DNA of 64,000 bases from Spisula solida (GCA_947247005.1 OX365952.1:31250222-31314221); one strand, 5' to 3'. Positions 52,001-61,729 are shown, numbered from the stretch's first letter. Notes: generated by a model not told the origin, from the sequence alone. Program-made: numbers and translations.

Positions 52001-55000
52001 GTACTCGAAGGAATGTATAGTATAGTACAAGTCCCTAAATCTAACCCTAGTTGTTACCATGTTACATCAGCCATGTGGAGTCATACTCCTTCTGTTACGA
52101 GTCTTTATGTACTCTTACAACACACAACTATCCATTCATTTGTCTTCAAACAAATAAAAACCACACCGACTCTCAGTAAAAAACATAGACCACATTATAA
52201 ACGAATAATCAAGACAATCTTCGATGGCATAGTGCAGATTACAATAAATAATATATATATCTGATACGAGTAACATAGATTTGATAAGAATAACACATAC
52301 ACTATATACTTGATTAGACAAATCCAGTCTATGTTCCCAAACATATAATCAAACTACCACAATGAACGTCATACTTAAGTACTCAAGTAAACTATTCTTA
52401 AAAATAATTCTCTAGTAGAACTGTCGATGCAGGCTGAAAGTTTCATTGAAATGATTCAAACTTAACGACCCACTTATTAATTCTTGAATTTCTTCTGTTC
52501 GCATTCACTGGAGATGGATAAATGTCATAGGAAGCAAAGTTCCGGACAGTAAATTCCGAAAACTAAGATCTTTGTTTTTTTATACAGGAACATTGTATAT
52601 TTTGTGTCTTTTGGTGGCCTTACGGGAGTAGCGTGAACTTGGCACGTACATCTGCAGTCTGCACTCAGGTCTGCAAATGAAATATTTTGCAGACCCAGGT
52701 CTGCTGGGTCTTCAAAATATTTTATTTGCAGACCTGAGTGCAGACTACAGACCTAGGTCTGCAAAATATTTCATTTGCAGATCAGAGTGCAGACTGCAGA
52801 TGTACGTGCCAAGTTCACGCTACTCCTTAGGGGTTACATTTTAACGATTACGTTTTCTGAAACGAAATACAATATCGTATGTAATGTTAACGTATACGGC
52901 TGATAAAAAACGTAAATGTACATTATGAATACAATATTACCACCGGTGATATTACATGAAAAATATATTTGAAATCGCGCCCCTGTGTGGAAATTTGATT
53001 TTAAAGCCCTAAGTGGTATGATAAAAATTTCACGCCACGTCTTTATTGGTTTTTAGTTGCCACTTAACCGCGTTTTATGAATCGAAATGCGAAAATTACT
53101 TGAATATAAACAGTCATTGATGCAGAAAGGGTAGGTACGGTATTAAACTAAGAGCGGTGTCATTTTTTTCAGCCGGGGTTCAAGTAAAGAATATACAATG
53201 TATGTGCGTTCAAATTAAACAGAAATGGTACGGTGATATTTAAATGGCTCGTTCACCACTTGTGTACGCGACAAGGGCACTTTACGTTATCGTCTAGCTA
53301 CATGTTTGTGGTTAACTATCATTAAAACATGATAAATTTGCTCACAATGTTAGATTCTTGTGTCTTGCTGGGGTGTTCTGTTTCGTTTTGTCAGTTCGTT
53401 AATGATAGTTATGCTAGTTTGATACAAGCAGTTTGATTTAAAGACGAGAGAAATATCGACAACTTGAATTATAAGTTTCATTTGATAAAACATTCAGTAC
53501 GTAGATACACCACATTCAATTGATCTCAAAAACATGCCAATGATGGACTTACAATCTACGAGTTTACCATCAACGACTGTCAGAAACTGTCAGAATCTGT
53601 TTATCAAATCCTCCGACATTTGATACCGACGATATCGATTGGACAATAACGCTTTGTTTGTGTGTTAAGTTACATCTAAATAAGAACGTGATTGGCCAAT
53701 ATTTAAACAACTTTAATAATCTACCGCCGTATCAGACAAGATAAACACGCATTGAAATTACCCGAAAATCTCTATTGTCCAGTTTGTCATGTGTTTCTCA
53801 CGTTGGGCGATTGACCATTAGTACTTTACCGGCCATACAAACACACTGTCCGGACAGGTGATAATACCGGCTCTTATCACCATATTTACACCCAAACGTT
53901 GTGTGGCCGGCGCCTTAGGTCTTATCGGCATACTGTTGTTTTTGTCACGTTACGGTAGGTATATGCATTTTCATGTCTACCAACGCTGTGCCTTGTAATC
54001 TAATTCTCATTATCTACCTAACCATATTGGAAAGTCTCTTAACTTATGTCTAGCATCGTAGATAACCTCCGATAGTTTCAAAATCCGTATTGTAGTTACT
54101 GAATGCCCTTGTTGTTCACAATCAGAGTATCGCAACGTACTCTGTCACCTTCCACACTATCTTCCACTCAAACAACAGAACAGAATTGAACTGAACATAA
54201 TTAAATGACGGAACACTCTCTGTTTGCCTCTACTTGTCCTCCATTCAATCACAATTACACTTTGTTAACAAAGCTGTTGGGGTTATTCTTATACCAATAT
54301 TAATATGACTGTTTCATCTTTTTGAGTTCTATTTAGGACTTAGCTCTTTGTCTTTTTTGAAAGTCCTGCATAATCAGCAACGTTTGAAAAGTGCTGCATT
54401 AATTCAATCTCTTTGAAAATGCCTGCTAAATTCTGAAAATGCAAGCGTTTTTGTTTGCTGTTTATTTGTTTTCTCCTGCATATTAACATAATTTTATTAT
54501 ATGAGGAACACGAAACGCTGCAAGAATTCTTTTGTACCGTTACCATGCTGTGTGTTGAAACCACTTGAAAACGCAAACATTGTTGGAAACAAAAGTGTTA
54601 CAATTTTTGGTTTTCAAATACAGTGAAAAACTGCAAATTTCAAACTTTGGGATGTAACATTTTAAAATTATTTATGTAAATGTCCCTCAGTAGAATAATA
54701 TCCATGTTGGTTTATGAAACCTTGTAGATCGTTCAGTTTGTTGCGTTAATTTAAGGTGTAATGTACGTATATGCACACGATTTTGTGTTATAAACGAAAT
54801 AGTCCTAATTACGTACTATAGATATTACTCATATGCATCATGTAATGTTGTTGGCCGGTTGTTCCGTTTTACGTCGTTTAGACACATTTAATTGCACAAT
54901 GGGGATTACACATTGTACCTCAGTTTTTGTGAATGCTTATAAAAATGACATGCGTTTATTCCGATTTGATTCCTAAACAACTGTTTTGTATATCAATAAA

Positions 55001-56052
55001 ATATAACACAAACGTATACTGTTTTAATGGCATGTGTACTTAATTGCCCAGAAGTATGTTCACAGTATGTTGCCAGAGGAGTTGATTCAATCTTTCTTCA
55101 TTGACTATAAAACCGGGCTTAGTAAAACTAGTATCTCCTACGTTTTCATTATCAATTAAATGTAATCTAGCCATAATTTACACATAAATATAGACAACGT
55201 ATTTGAATGTACGCGTCATTAATTTCTCTACAACGCCCAAATATGAGTTAATGTTGAAAAAAACACCAATTTGCAATTTCCGAGACATTACTTACAAAAT
55301 CAACCGTTCGGGTTTAGTATATTTTTCTAATCCTTTATTTTATACTCATGTGTTGAAAGAAACATGTAATAAATAAATATGTTGTGCACAAGATGTGCCT
55401 GTTCGTAAAGGCACAAATTAAAGTAGAAAGCAATAAACGAACTTAGACAATATAATTATTATAAAACCTCAAGTATACGACCACCCGCAGAACCCACCCC
55501 TCTGAAAACTGGTATTCTTGATGAGGCGGTCCTTATATTGAAGTTGACTACAGAGAAGAAAGTATAATTGACATTGAATCTTATCTTGCTCATACTAAGA
55601 CGGTCTAATTTGGAGATAGTTTATACATGGGGAGTGGTGCTGTTATGAACATGGTGTGTAAGGGTTGTTGTAGATGATGCAGTGTTTTCAAATTACACAT
55701 AATGTACAATACAACATTTATAGAGCAAAACCCTTTGAGGAACACCACATTTGGATGTTGCAACATGTACAGACGTTGTTGCTCTGTAGAGGTAGCATTT
55801 ATAGAAATTTGTAAGTTCTGGAATAAAATGATGACGCTGCTCAAGAGAGGTTGTTGCTCTACTGACAGCCGCTCTGGGTGGGTTGCGTTGTATGTATTTA
55901 ATATAATAAGTTACTTGGTGACTGAGATAAAGATTCGGATAATTTTTATATGAATAACGTATCTTTACATTATTTTTCAGACGTTTGGATCGTAATAAAC
56001 TTAAGCAGATCCCGAATCTTCTATTTGCCAACATGCCAGACCTACAGAGATT
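24837..56052 (+). CDS. slit: Slit guidance ligand, N-terminal part (4 exons, continues beyond window)
   Basis: Joined exons 24837-25018, 33728-33799, 36330-36401 and 55981-56052 give 398 nt, residues 1 to about 133, ending inside a Leu codon. Order: signal peptide (1-26), LRR N-terminal cap (29-60), three LRRs. All splice sites are GT-AG and every junction splits a Leu codon after its second base. Slit is a large secreted protein of four LRR domains, EGF repeats and a laminin G domain that signals through Robo to repel axons and cells (established). Only the start of LRR domain D1 is here. The wording DLQGNEITSIKASDFQGLR…NLMKNQI…RLRLDRNKL fits D1 of animal Slits better than peroxidasin or other LRR proteins, from memory of those families. 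The next LRR exon was not found before 64000. Confidence 0.92.
25149..25300 (+). mobile_element. tRNA-headed SINE
   Basis: CGATAGCCCAGTAGGTAGAG is an A-box region and GGTTGAATCCC (25197-25207) a B box, as in tRNA-derived SINEs. The body includes GCTTGGCACATAGCAT (25261-25276), a phrase typical of broadly distributed animal SINE bodies. A related head lies at 41033. It sits about 130 bp after exon 1 in the sense direction. The minus-strand ORF over it is spurious. Confidence 0.75.
28896..28966. repeat. GA-rich simple repeat (AGAAG/AGAAC)n
   Basis: Irregular run of AGAAG and AGAAC pentamers. The 65-codon ORF across it (EEKRREQKRKEEKRREQ) is repeat-derived. Confidence 0.95.
31985..32136. mobile_element. 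Degraded pogo-like MITE fragment
   Basis: Several AAGACCAT words (AGTAAGACCATCTC, ATTAAGACCATTTTCAC) lead to a terminus GACTGTTTTACTGTA, the inverse of TACAGTAAAACAGTC. This is the look of TA-inserting pogo-type MITEs. The left end is not clear. Confidence 0.4.
32244..32326 (-). mobile_element. tRNA-like SINE head, minus strand
   Basis: The reverse strand reads GTGCCTCCGTAGCTCAATGG…GCGACCCGGATTCAAATAC…GGAGGTAC: an acceptor-like end, an A box, a B box and a matching 3' end. It is the same family as 59524-59598 (about 80% alike). It lacks a normal anticodon arm, so it is not a working tRNA. Confidence 0.75.
33205..33285 (+). mobile_element. Possible tRNA-like element
   Basis: GGTTCGAATACC at 33258-33269 is a B-box match; an A box upstream (TAGAGTAGTGGGCAG) is weak. 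It lies about 460 bp before exon 2. Confidence 0.3.
33728..33799 (+). CDS. slit: slit exon 2: first LRR of domain D1
   Basis: Acceptor TTGATTCCTATTTCAG precedes 33728 and GTAAGT follows 33799. The 72 nt complete Leu61 (TT|A) and encode DLQGNEITSIKASDFQGLRR then LRS plus two bases of the next Leu. LxLxxNxI and xxFxxLxxL positions are all filled. This 24-residue unit equals one leucine-rich repeat. Confidence 0.93.
33800..36329 (+). other. slit intron 2 (2.5 kb)
   Basis: GTAAGT to TTCCAG. Contains a weak tRNA-like stretch at 34468-34530 (TTGGTTGAGGTAGCTG…GTTCGAATTCC) and the 35-bp minisatellite at 35700-36062. No gene. Confidence 0.85.
35700..36062 (+). repeat. 35-bp minisatellite, about 10 units
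   Basis: The unit is ATGCAGATGTATTTTGATGC+ATTCACTCTATGTCC, with scattered substitutions and one short unit. It ends about 270 bp upstream of exon 3. Not coding. Confidence 0.97.
36330..36401 (+). CDS. slit: slit exon 3: second LRR of domain D1
   Basis: Acceptor …TTTATGTTTCCAG ends at 36329 and donor GTAAGT starts at 36402. The exon completes Leu85 (CT|A) and encodes NLMKNQIESIEDGAFSDLVS then MKR plus two bases of Leu. The LMxNxI…IExGAFxDL wording is characteristic of the second repeat of Slit D1. A 35-bp minisatellite ends 270 bp upstream. Confidence 0.93.
37285..37491. repeat. 107-bp tandem duplication
   Basis: AATGTTTTTGGCACAGTTCG… recurs as AATGTTTTTTAGCACAGTTA… at 37392, each unit closing with GTGCCTTCC(C)CTGTCCGATTTG. 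The units are about 80% alike. The closing phrase is reminiscent of the 15039-15258 pair. Confidence 0.85.
39310..39930. repeat. 21-bp minisatellite with two subfamilies
   Basis: Units of AATCATCAACAAGACCAGCAT (about 12, to about 39617) change abruptly to ACTCATCAGTAAGACCAACAT (about 9, to about 39800), with looser units at both edges. The 21-bp period keeps the minus strand open for 261 codons (LVLLMIM/LVLLMSM repeats, strongly hydrophobic), which I judge a repeat artefact. Confidence 0.97.
40059..40257. repeat. 36-bp minisatellite, about 5.5 units
   Basis: The unit is CCAACTGCGCTTTACACTCA+TTTAAGCACCTCTTTT. The period is a multiple of three, so one frame stays open for 93 codons across it; no domain. 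Confidence 0.96.
41033..41172 (+). mobile_element. tRNA-headed SINE (decayed)
   Basis: CGATAGCCTATAGGTAGAGC matches the head of the SINE at 25149, followed by GGGTTCGGTCA as a weakened B box and TAACGCTCAGCACAG in the body. It stops about 20 bp before the 41192-41569 minisatellite. Confidence 0.65.
41192..41569 (+). repeat. Minisatellite with alternating ~42-bp A and B units
   Basis: Nine units. A units read AATAACAGAGCTACGCTACG…TTGGTATATTCACC; B units read AACAACAGAGCTACGTTACG…CAACCAATTTGGTACATTCCC. They alternate A-B in most of the array, so the real repeat is a dimer of about 83 bp. Three frames are open at once over parts of it, which reflects the repeat and not genes. Confidence 0.95.
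43135..43302. repeat. 28-bp minisatellite, exactly 6 units
   Basis: The unit is ACGTGACTTACTGTTTGACC+GCGATAAT, nearly perfect, with one T-to-G change in the third unit. The low divergence points to a young array. Confidence 0.98.
46709..46845. repeat. 46-bp repeat, three units
   Basis: Units at 46709, 46755 and 46801 share ATAAATTCGCGAGCGAAATC and CAATATTTCTACGTCGCTAAA. They contain the palindromic TTCGCGAGCGAA / TTCGCACGCGAA motif. Confidence 0.9.
47480..48170. mobile_element. Possible retroelement remnant (Penelope-like?)
   Basis: A ~700-bp stretch of more even base composition than the surrounding intron, with repeated CAGCTG/AGCTGT words near 47930-48060, ends in CTGAAGA (48117-48123) and TGGATTCTAATTTTC. 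The terminal motif resembles that at 15911 (CTGAAAA…GTATTCTAAT). No reverse-transcriptase motif could be read on either strand, so the assignment rests on the end motif only. Confidence 0.3.
48113..48165 (+). ncRNA. Second hammerhead-like terminal motif
   Basis: CTGAAGA matches the hammerhead CTGANGA core exactly. The following TTGC-TAGT-GCGA could form a short stem, but the expected GAAA after it is replaced by GTCG, so the core is broken. It continues GTGGATTCTAATTTTCTAG, similar to the flank of the 15911 motif. Confidence 0.35.
49262..49340. mobile_element. Partial CAGTAAAAC-type MITE
   Basis: TACAGTAAAACTTCGCTATAACGAA resembles the left end of the element at 2642 and other TA-inserting MITEs; TTCGTTATAAAAC at about 49330 may be a decayed opposite end. 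No intact TIR pair. Confidence 0.45.
49533..49781 (+). other. GC-rich open stretch, possible unrecognised exon
   Basis: Open for 83 codons on the + strand with a stop at 49779-49781. From about 49576 it is far richer in GC than the surrounding intron and reads as a plausible hydrophilic peptide (GSQIPRSPEDVRVSDVNPKS…RLPDRLDQNTPSD). A pyrimidine-rich CTTGTCTGGCTGTTTAAG at 49558-49575 could be an acceptor, and ATTAAA at 49787-49792 a polyadenylation signal, giving the shape of a terminal exon. There is no ATG before residue 50 or so and I recognise no domain. It could be a nested gene, a retrocopy or a GC-rich repeat. It does not fit slit, because no donor follows. Confidence 0.3.
50537..50825. 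repeat. 53-bp minisatellite, about 5.4 units
   Basis: The unit is GCTAACTTCCATTAAGAACC…GTGATATCTCTTAATCAGTA…GAGTTCGGACAAT. Later units share CCAGTAAG and AATCGGTAG variants, and one gains a base. Confidence 0.97.
51266..51403 (+). repeat. Dispersed repeat R51, copy in slit intron 3
   Basis: Shares AAGTGTAACCGAT, TTACATCGCTTCTACCGGGG, TTCATGACAATA and GTGAGGTATCAAACTATC with 3786-3911, in the same orientation. It lacks about 25 bp present upstream but still runs to GTTATAGT, the exact sequence that abuts the MITE in the upstream copies. It therefore marks a TE family present both upstream of and inside slit. Confidence 0.8.
52625..52826. mobile_element. 202-bp near-perfect foldback element
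   Basis: GGAGTAGCGTGAACTTGGCA…TTTTGCAGAC (52625-52690) pairs with GTCTGCAAAATATTTCATTT…GCTACTCC (52757-52826): about 70-bp arms with roughly two mismatches. The centre holds a further copy of the arm motif (TTTGCAGACCTGAGTGCAGA), so the structure is nested. No reading frame. Likely a young non-autonomous foldback MITE; flanking sequence gives no clear target duplication. Confidence 0.9.
55981..56052 (+). CDS. slit: slit exon 4: third LRR of domain D1
   Basis: Acceptor TTACATTATTTTTCAG ends at 55980 and donor GTAAGT starts at 56053. It completes Leu109 and encodes RLDRNKLKQIPNLLFANMPD then LQR plus two bases of Leu. A longer minus-strand frame over this exon (55693-56034) is its shadow. It follows a 19.6-kb intron. 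Confidence 0.93.
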
Positions 56053-57477
56053 GTAAGTACCACTGATTGTTTGTTATTGAAAACTAGATTCCATCAAATA
56101 CAGCCAAACTTGTGTTTAAAGACCACATGCGAAAGAAGACCAGACCACAATTACGAAACTTGTTTGCTTAGACCATTAATTTGGTCTCATATCAGACCAT
56201 TTTCATATATGTTTAAACTGTTATAACGAGAGTCCATTTATAAACAAATTCAACTTTTTCCTAATCCCAAGAGTGTTCTTTGCATACAAGTTTGGCTGTG
56301 CACATACACATACATGGTAATCTTTTTAAAAAAATACTTAGACGATAATTAGTTGTCGTAAAATCGCCATCATTCGTATGGATCAGATTCTGGTGATTGC
56401 GTCGATAAAGTTGATCACGAAATCAAACCCTCGCGATGTCTTGATTGTCTTAGAAAATTCGCCTTATAACGGGTTCCGCATTGATGTTAATTTACGATCC
56501 AATACACATACTTTTAACCCAATTCCAAGTACTTAAATGCCCATGAAACTTGATGAAAGATTTCATATTCCATTTTATCAATAAGTGATTTTTGTTAAGC
56601 GTTGTTTTTGGACATTCTGATTTTACCAGTGTAGCATCTACAATAGTGACTGCGTATTTTTCACAATATCAATTACACCGTATACGTATTGTCGAGATGG
56701 AAGAGTCGTGTTCACAATCAAATATGTATGAACGTTGAATACGTAATTATGCTGGCTTGTAAGAATTCACAACAATTCTTCCACGGAGTGTTATGTTTCA
56801 TTTATGTACTCGTTCAGTATGTGTCTCTCTATACTTTATACGGGCGTAGTTCCTTACATACTTGTGGCATTGTCGTAACCTCCCTGAGTGGCCCGGTAGT
56901 GGTCCGATAGTGGTGTACATTATCGTCCACATCGTCTTAATTACATGGCGAAGACGATTTATTATTTTTAATTTTTAGAGTTATTCTTGCCTCATCTTGA
57001 TTAAGATTTGGACTGTTTTCCTCTATTTTGGAACATACATATTTAACAGAATATAGGTTGTTACGGAAAATAAAAAATAGGGATGAGGTGTAATAGCTAT
57101 AGACATGTTTAGCAGTAACTGAGGTGGGTGGTTCTAGGAATTCATTGTTCAGGCCTAAGTCATGTGTTTAATATTTTCATTATTACGTGGTTCAAATGAT
57201 CAATCAAGATTTGTAATTACGCTAGTGGTTTTAAGTTTAGATATTGCCCTACCACACTCGTCTAAACTGTGGTAAGAATGTCGGTGTTCAATTGCTACTT
57301 TACATAAGGCATGCGGATTGCAGGGCTCGATCATGATGTTAATTATATATTAATTGTTGTTTAACGATAGTAACTAAATATGGTTGTTGATAGGAGGGCA
57401 AGTCAGTTACACTATTTCACTGTTATAATATACCATTACCGTAAGACCTCGATAATAGGACAACGTTACACTTTTTG

Positions 57478-57699
57478 CAGGGTGTTAAAAATCGTTCTCG
57501 ATTTTTAAGTTCCAATAGTTTATTTTTCTGATGTCAGAAGATTGTGAAATTTCCAGGTTACATTTCAAAGGGTTCTACCATTGTTATGACCTTTCGGACT
57601 TTAAAGTAAGCTATTTGTAAATAGTAAGAAATCAAAAGTGTACGTTGCGTATATAGTTCAGATAAAACGTAGTATATATTTAATTTTTTTAACACCCTG
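57478..57699. mobile_element. 222-bp MITE with CAGGGTGTTAAAAA termini
   Basis: CAGGGTGTTAAAAA at 57478 is matched by the inverted TTTTTAACACCCTG ending at 57699. The right side is flanked by TA and the left by TG, which may be a mutated TA target duplication of the Tc1-mariner type. A pogo-like scrap (CCGTAAGACCTCGATAATAG) lies just upstream at 57440. Confidence 0.7.
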
Positions 57700-59523
57700 T
57701 AAGTTTTCTTATTGTGATGCTCTTTATAGTGAAGTGAAATAAAGAACAAATCGTAACGAATTGTATTGATAATTGCGAAGTTGCAATAAATAGTTTAATA
57801 CCATTGTGTAGATATGGGATGTGTATGGGTGCATGCCTCCATGAAAGAAACAATACAAAAAGTGATGAAATCCACACTTGATTCGGTTAAATATTGTAAC
57901 AGTCATACGTTATATTTTACCCCCCCCCCCCCCCCAAAAAAAAACCCCAATAAAACTGTTCCAGTGTTCGTATACTGATAAAACAACGACTTTCTATAAA
58001 TCGACAATAGAAATTCCATTTTGGAGTCTTCTAGTAGGTTATCAGTGCCATCAGCAGCAGTCCATATCGTCATGGTCCTACACGTCACACATTGTCTATA
58101 GATGGAAATAGTTGTTTTTATCATTTTGTAATCACCACTACCATCAGACTGAAACTAACTATTTTCTTTATTACTTTGCCAAATGCTTAAGTTGTATGTT
58201 CTGAGCATTTTCTGTAAAATCATCATTATTCGTGTGGAACTAACTTTCGTTGATCTTACCAATATGTTTATCACTTGTCCATGTTCATGTACGAAAATAA
58301 ATCCCCGCGATTATTCGACCTCTAAGATATGGGGAAAAGAATTTTCCTTCTTCGTTTTTAGGATTGACCATTCCTCGCAAGAGCGTTCTATATGAACAAA
58401 TCCACGAAATTTGACGTTAACGAAAACGTCTGTCTATATAGTATATTCTATATAGTATATTTGTATAGATAGGGTGAAAACGACGTGAAATACCTCTTAT
58501 AGAGAGAGTACCATTGTGTGTGCATGATATGAAAGTTGTAAACAGAATTGAAATTTTCAAGCACTTTATTGAATGAAATACCGGTGCTTAGCTACTTAAG
58601 GCGAACGGTTGAACCAATCCGTCGCCTTCGTAGTATATAACATCGAATGTATTAGTATAGCTTTAGTATACATAGTTCAAATATTTGTGATTTGAATAAG
58701 GAACAAGAGTTTATTGTAAACCATTTACTACTGTGTACCATTTTCTTTCTAAAACATCCTACAATCAAACTAAACACCCCGTCGTGTCTGTATAAGGGCA
58801 AATATTTATATAAAACCGGCTTAAATGATACTTAAAAATGATGAGTTATTCTTCGACAATGGTTATGTATGCTCACCGGGGTCGAGTAAAGCATTATTGT
58901 TGTGTTCAGGGTCTTCTAAGTCTTCTTCAATACTTCAACTGAACTTATCTATCTGTTTGGGTATTCATAGGAAGATGAAAACATTAATGTGACTATATAA
59001 TCATTCAATGTTCTCAAACTGCTAATTGGGGTCGAGGTACATGTCATTATTTGCTGCAAGATCTCTGAATGTCATTGTGTTATATTATACATAGACTAGA
59101 TAAATATCGCTGACACTACGAGCTGTCATAATATTTAAACATTTTGCTTTCTATTTATGAATTTTCTATAAACAAATAACTTGAAAGTACTTGTAAAGCC
59201 ACATATATAATTTATACACACACACCTCTACAAGAGGGTTGTTTCAGAAGAACTAAGTTTAGTTATTTTCGTTTAAGACTTATTTTGGAAAAGCAGCCAC
59301 AGTCTGGTAACTTACTGGACACCCCTCATACTACGTCATGTTGCGTATTGTATGTACCACATGTGACAATCATCTTCTATTGTTTACCACTGACCAAGGT
59401 GGAGCCAAACTTGCTCATGCCCGAAAGATGGACTTCAGAACTAAACTTGTAATATCTCGTATATATCGGGAAACTAATTATGGTGATGACAAATGTTGCG
59501 TTGATTAAATGTCCAACGTGTGT

Positions 59524-59598
59524 GTGCCTCGGTAGCTCATTGGTTAGAGTGCTTGTCGTCTTATCTGGCGACCCGGGTTCAAATACGGGTGGAGGCAC
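59524..59598 (+). mobile_element. tRNA-like SINE head
   Basis: GTGCCTC at 59524 and GAGGCAC at 59592 are exact complements, as in an acceptor stem; GCTC…GAGT can form a D stem, and GGGTTCAAATAC is a B box. The middle lacks a normal 5-bp anticodon stem with a 7-nt loop, and the T stem is imperfect. A relative lies on the other strand at 32244. Best read as a tRNA-derived SINE or tRNA pseudogene. Confidence 0.7.
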
Positions 59599-61729
59599 TC
59601 AAATGCCTGCTATATTTCAGCAGAAAACTGATTGGCAAATAAAGGCTTTGCTCGGCATTTAAGTTTGAGCGATATTAGTACAACAAAGGACTTAATGCGA
59701 GTGTATATTGCAATAAATCCGAATGAAATAAATCATACTTCTGTAGACAATGGCTCCTGTCTGCTAAACACACACAGAAGAACAGGGCATTCCATTACTA
59801 AACTCTTGAAATTCTGCATAGTTCTCTGTCTTCCACTACTGCTTACTTGTTTTGATCTCCACAAGTGGCTTCACTATTCATTATCATACATCGTATCAAA
59901 TAATTAGAGAAAGATGTGGTTTCTGGACAGATATGCACACTTGCAATGGGTTTAAGTGCATTTTCTGGCGTTATACTACATCAGTTCTCGGCAATAAAGT
60001 TCCGCCTGGCTTCTATCACTAAGGGAGGTTACAGACTTTCTGTACAAAGAAACATGATTGTATTTACACGCTCATCAAATCCAAATGTCTTGTATCAAAC
60101 CGGCAGTATGCCTCACGTTTGTCGTATGGATATTGTTAAGCAAAGAACACAAGCGGTGTGTATCCTCTGTTGTGGAAAAACGATTTCGGGACAAGCGTAA
60201 AATTGCCTGACCTTGCTTCGTTTCTTTGATTACGACGGTTGCTGTTTTAGTTTTTACAGAGAATACATATTCCATGCTGTCGGTGCCTTGGTAACTTTGG
60301 AACCGAATTCTATAGCTGTCTGTATTTTCCACGCGATTGGCTCATAGTAATTGGGGATAATTGATTACACAAAGATGCCATACAATACAATCACAATGTA
60401 ACGAAGCTTAGATATTGTAAAATACGCCTAGTAGTACTAGATTTCCTAAAATATGGCAATTTCGTCATTTCGACAACCTACGGATACACACATTGGAAGG
60501 CCTATTTGTAAATCAACTATGTATAATCCCCAACAGCTATCAATGGGTTGTTAACAGTATTGTGCTTGACTTGTAGGTTTTATAGTCTGTGTTTGAGAAT
60601 CTGTGTTTTGAACAACTTATTACGCACGCTGTGGTACCCAGAATGAAATATGAACAAGTCAATTAACCGTTTAGTAAACGCTTGATGTAAAATTTGATTC
60701 GTATGCTTTTAAGAATATCACGACACATATAACTCATAAAATCGTCGGCTTGAAATGTTATGAAATGCGATGGAAGGGGTATTACACTTCATGAAACGTG
60801 ACTTAATATACTCTAACAAAACTTACCTGCTAGTTTCTTGTTATCAAACAGGCAAGATCATAGTGTACCGATTCATCTCAGTTAAATGTTGAAATGTCGC
60901 CGCGCATTCATCGTTAATTTACACTCTAGTAACGTGAAAATGTTATCTATTGAATCCATCCCCTGGTTAGAGTGCACTTTTCTCTCTGTGTGATCTACCT
61001 AACTCGTTGACTTCTCAAACAGCGGCTCGTCATAAAAATCAAATTACATGCATAGTTGATTGTTCTCAAAACTACGGACAAAGGACGGGTAAAGTATGGC
61101 ATTTATCCATTCTGTTTATCGGTGAAAGAGGTCGTTTAATCTTTTATACGTATTTCAATGAAACTTCACACGGAGTTTAATGATAACGTTGTTTACAAAT
61201 ATCACCCAATCCGTATACTTTCATTGTTCGAAATATCTTTTTGAAAATATCACGTTTGTTTGAATATCAACTCAATAAGTCAATGTTTGTTTTTAGAAGA
61301 GATAAAACCCGACAACTTGACGTACCGTACATTGAGTACGGAACGATGATGATAATATACGCCAATAATTACACTACCTGTGTCTATAGTAATAGTCTGA
61401 GCCTCAAAACATTATCTTTTGAGTTAGGGTGTTTATTTTCTGGCACTTATTTTGGCTGCTGAGCCGAGTATCTAGGGTACTCGAATCGTACATTCGGCAA
61501 GACTGATACCCGAATTGGGTGACTTATACCGAATTTCAATTGGTCTAAAATAAGTAAATTTGAATTAACTTATTTAACATCGACGGTTTGTTTGTAAGTG
61601 AATAACAAATAGGACAGGAGAATATAGGCAGTAGTCAACAGAAGCAGGAGAGTAAGTTGCTTACGCCGAATAGCGCTCATTTATGTATATGGTAAACGCT
61701 ATTCGTCGATGAGGTTCTATACGGCACTA

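Larger units (their letters stand above)
36402..55980 (+). other. slit intron 3 (19.6 kb)
   Basis: GTAAGT to TTTCAG. It is crowded with repeats listed separately: tandem arrays near 37.3, 39.3, 40.1, 41.2, 43.1, 46.7 and 50.5 kb, a SINE at 41033, a partial MITE at 49262, a retroelement-like stretch at 47.5-48.2 kb, repeat R51 at 51266 and a foldback at 52625. Segments 37492-39300, 43303-45600, 48171-49260 and 52827-55980 show nothing I can name beyond AT-rich intron. The 45600-45850 piece is less AT-rich and open on both strands, but no protein is recognised. Confidence 0.85.

Noticed and set aside
55693..56034. 113-codon minus-strand ORF over slit exon 4
   Set aside because: It is the antisense shadow of a well-supported exon with proper splice sites on the + strand.
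24837..56052. Peroxidasin instead of Slit
   Set aside because: Peroxidasin has similar 72-nt LRR exons, but the cap and repeat wording (DLxGNxITxI..DFxGLR, LMxNxI, RLRLxRNxL) follows Slit domain D1. Sequence beyond the window would settle it fully.
57920..57944. C16A9 tract as a functional element
   Set aside because: Homopolymer runs of this kind are common slippage products and prone to sequencing error; nothing around it suggests a role.
60555..60580. TTGTGCTTGA, the first ten bases of miR-218, in a slit intron
   Set aside because: Vertebrate miR-218 is hosted by slit genes, so this was tempting. The match stops after ten bases and the flanks do not form a pre-miRNA hairpin.
61561..61600. 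TTTGTAAGTG as the donor of a next slit exon
   Set aside because: The 72 bases before it do not encode a leucine-rich repeat in any frame and no acceptor sits at the right distance.
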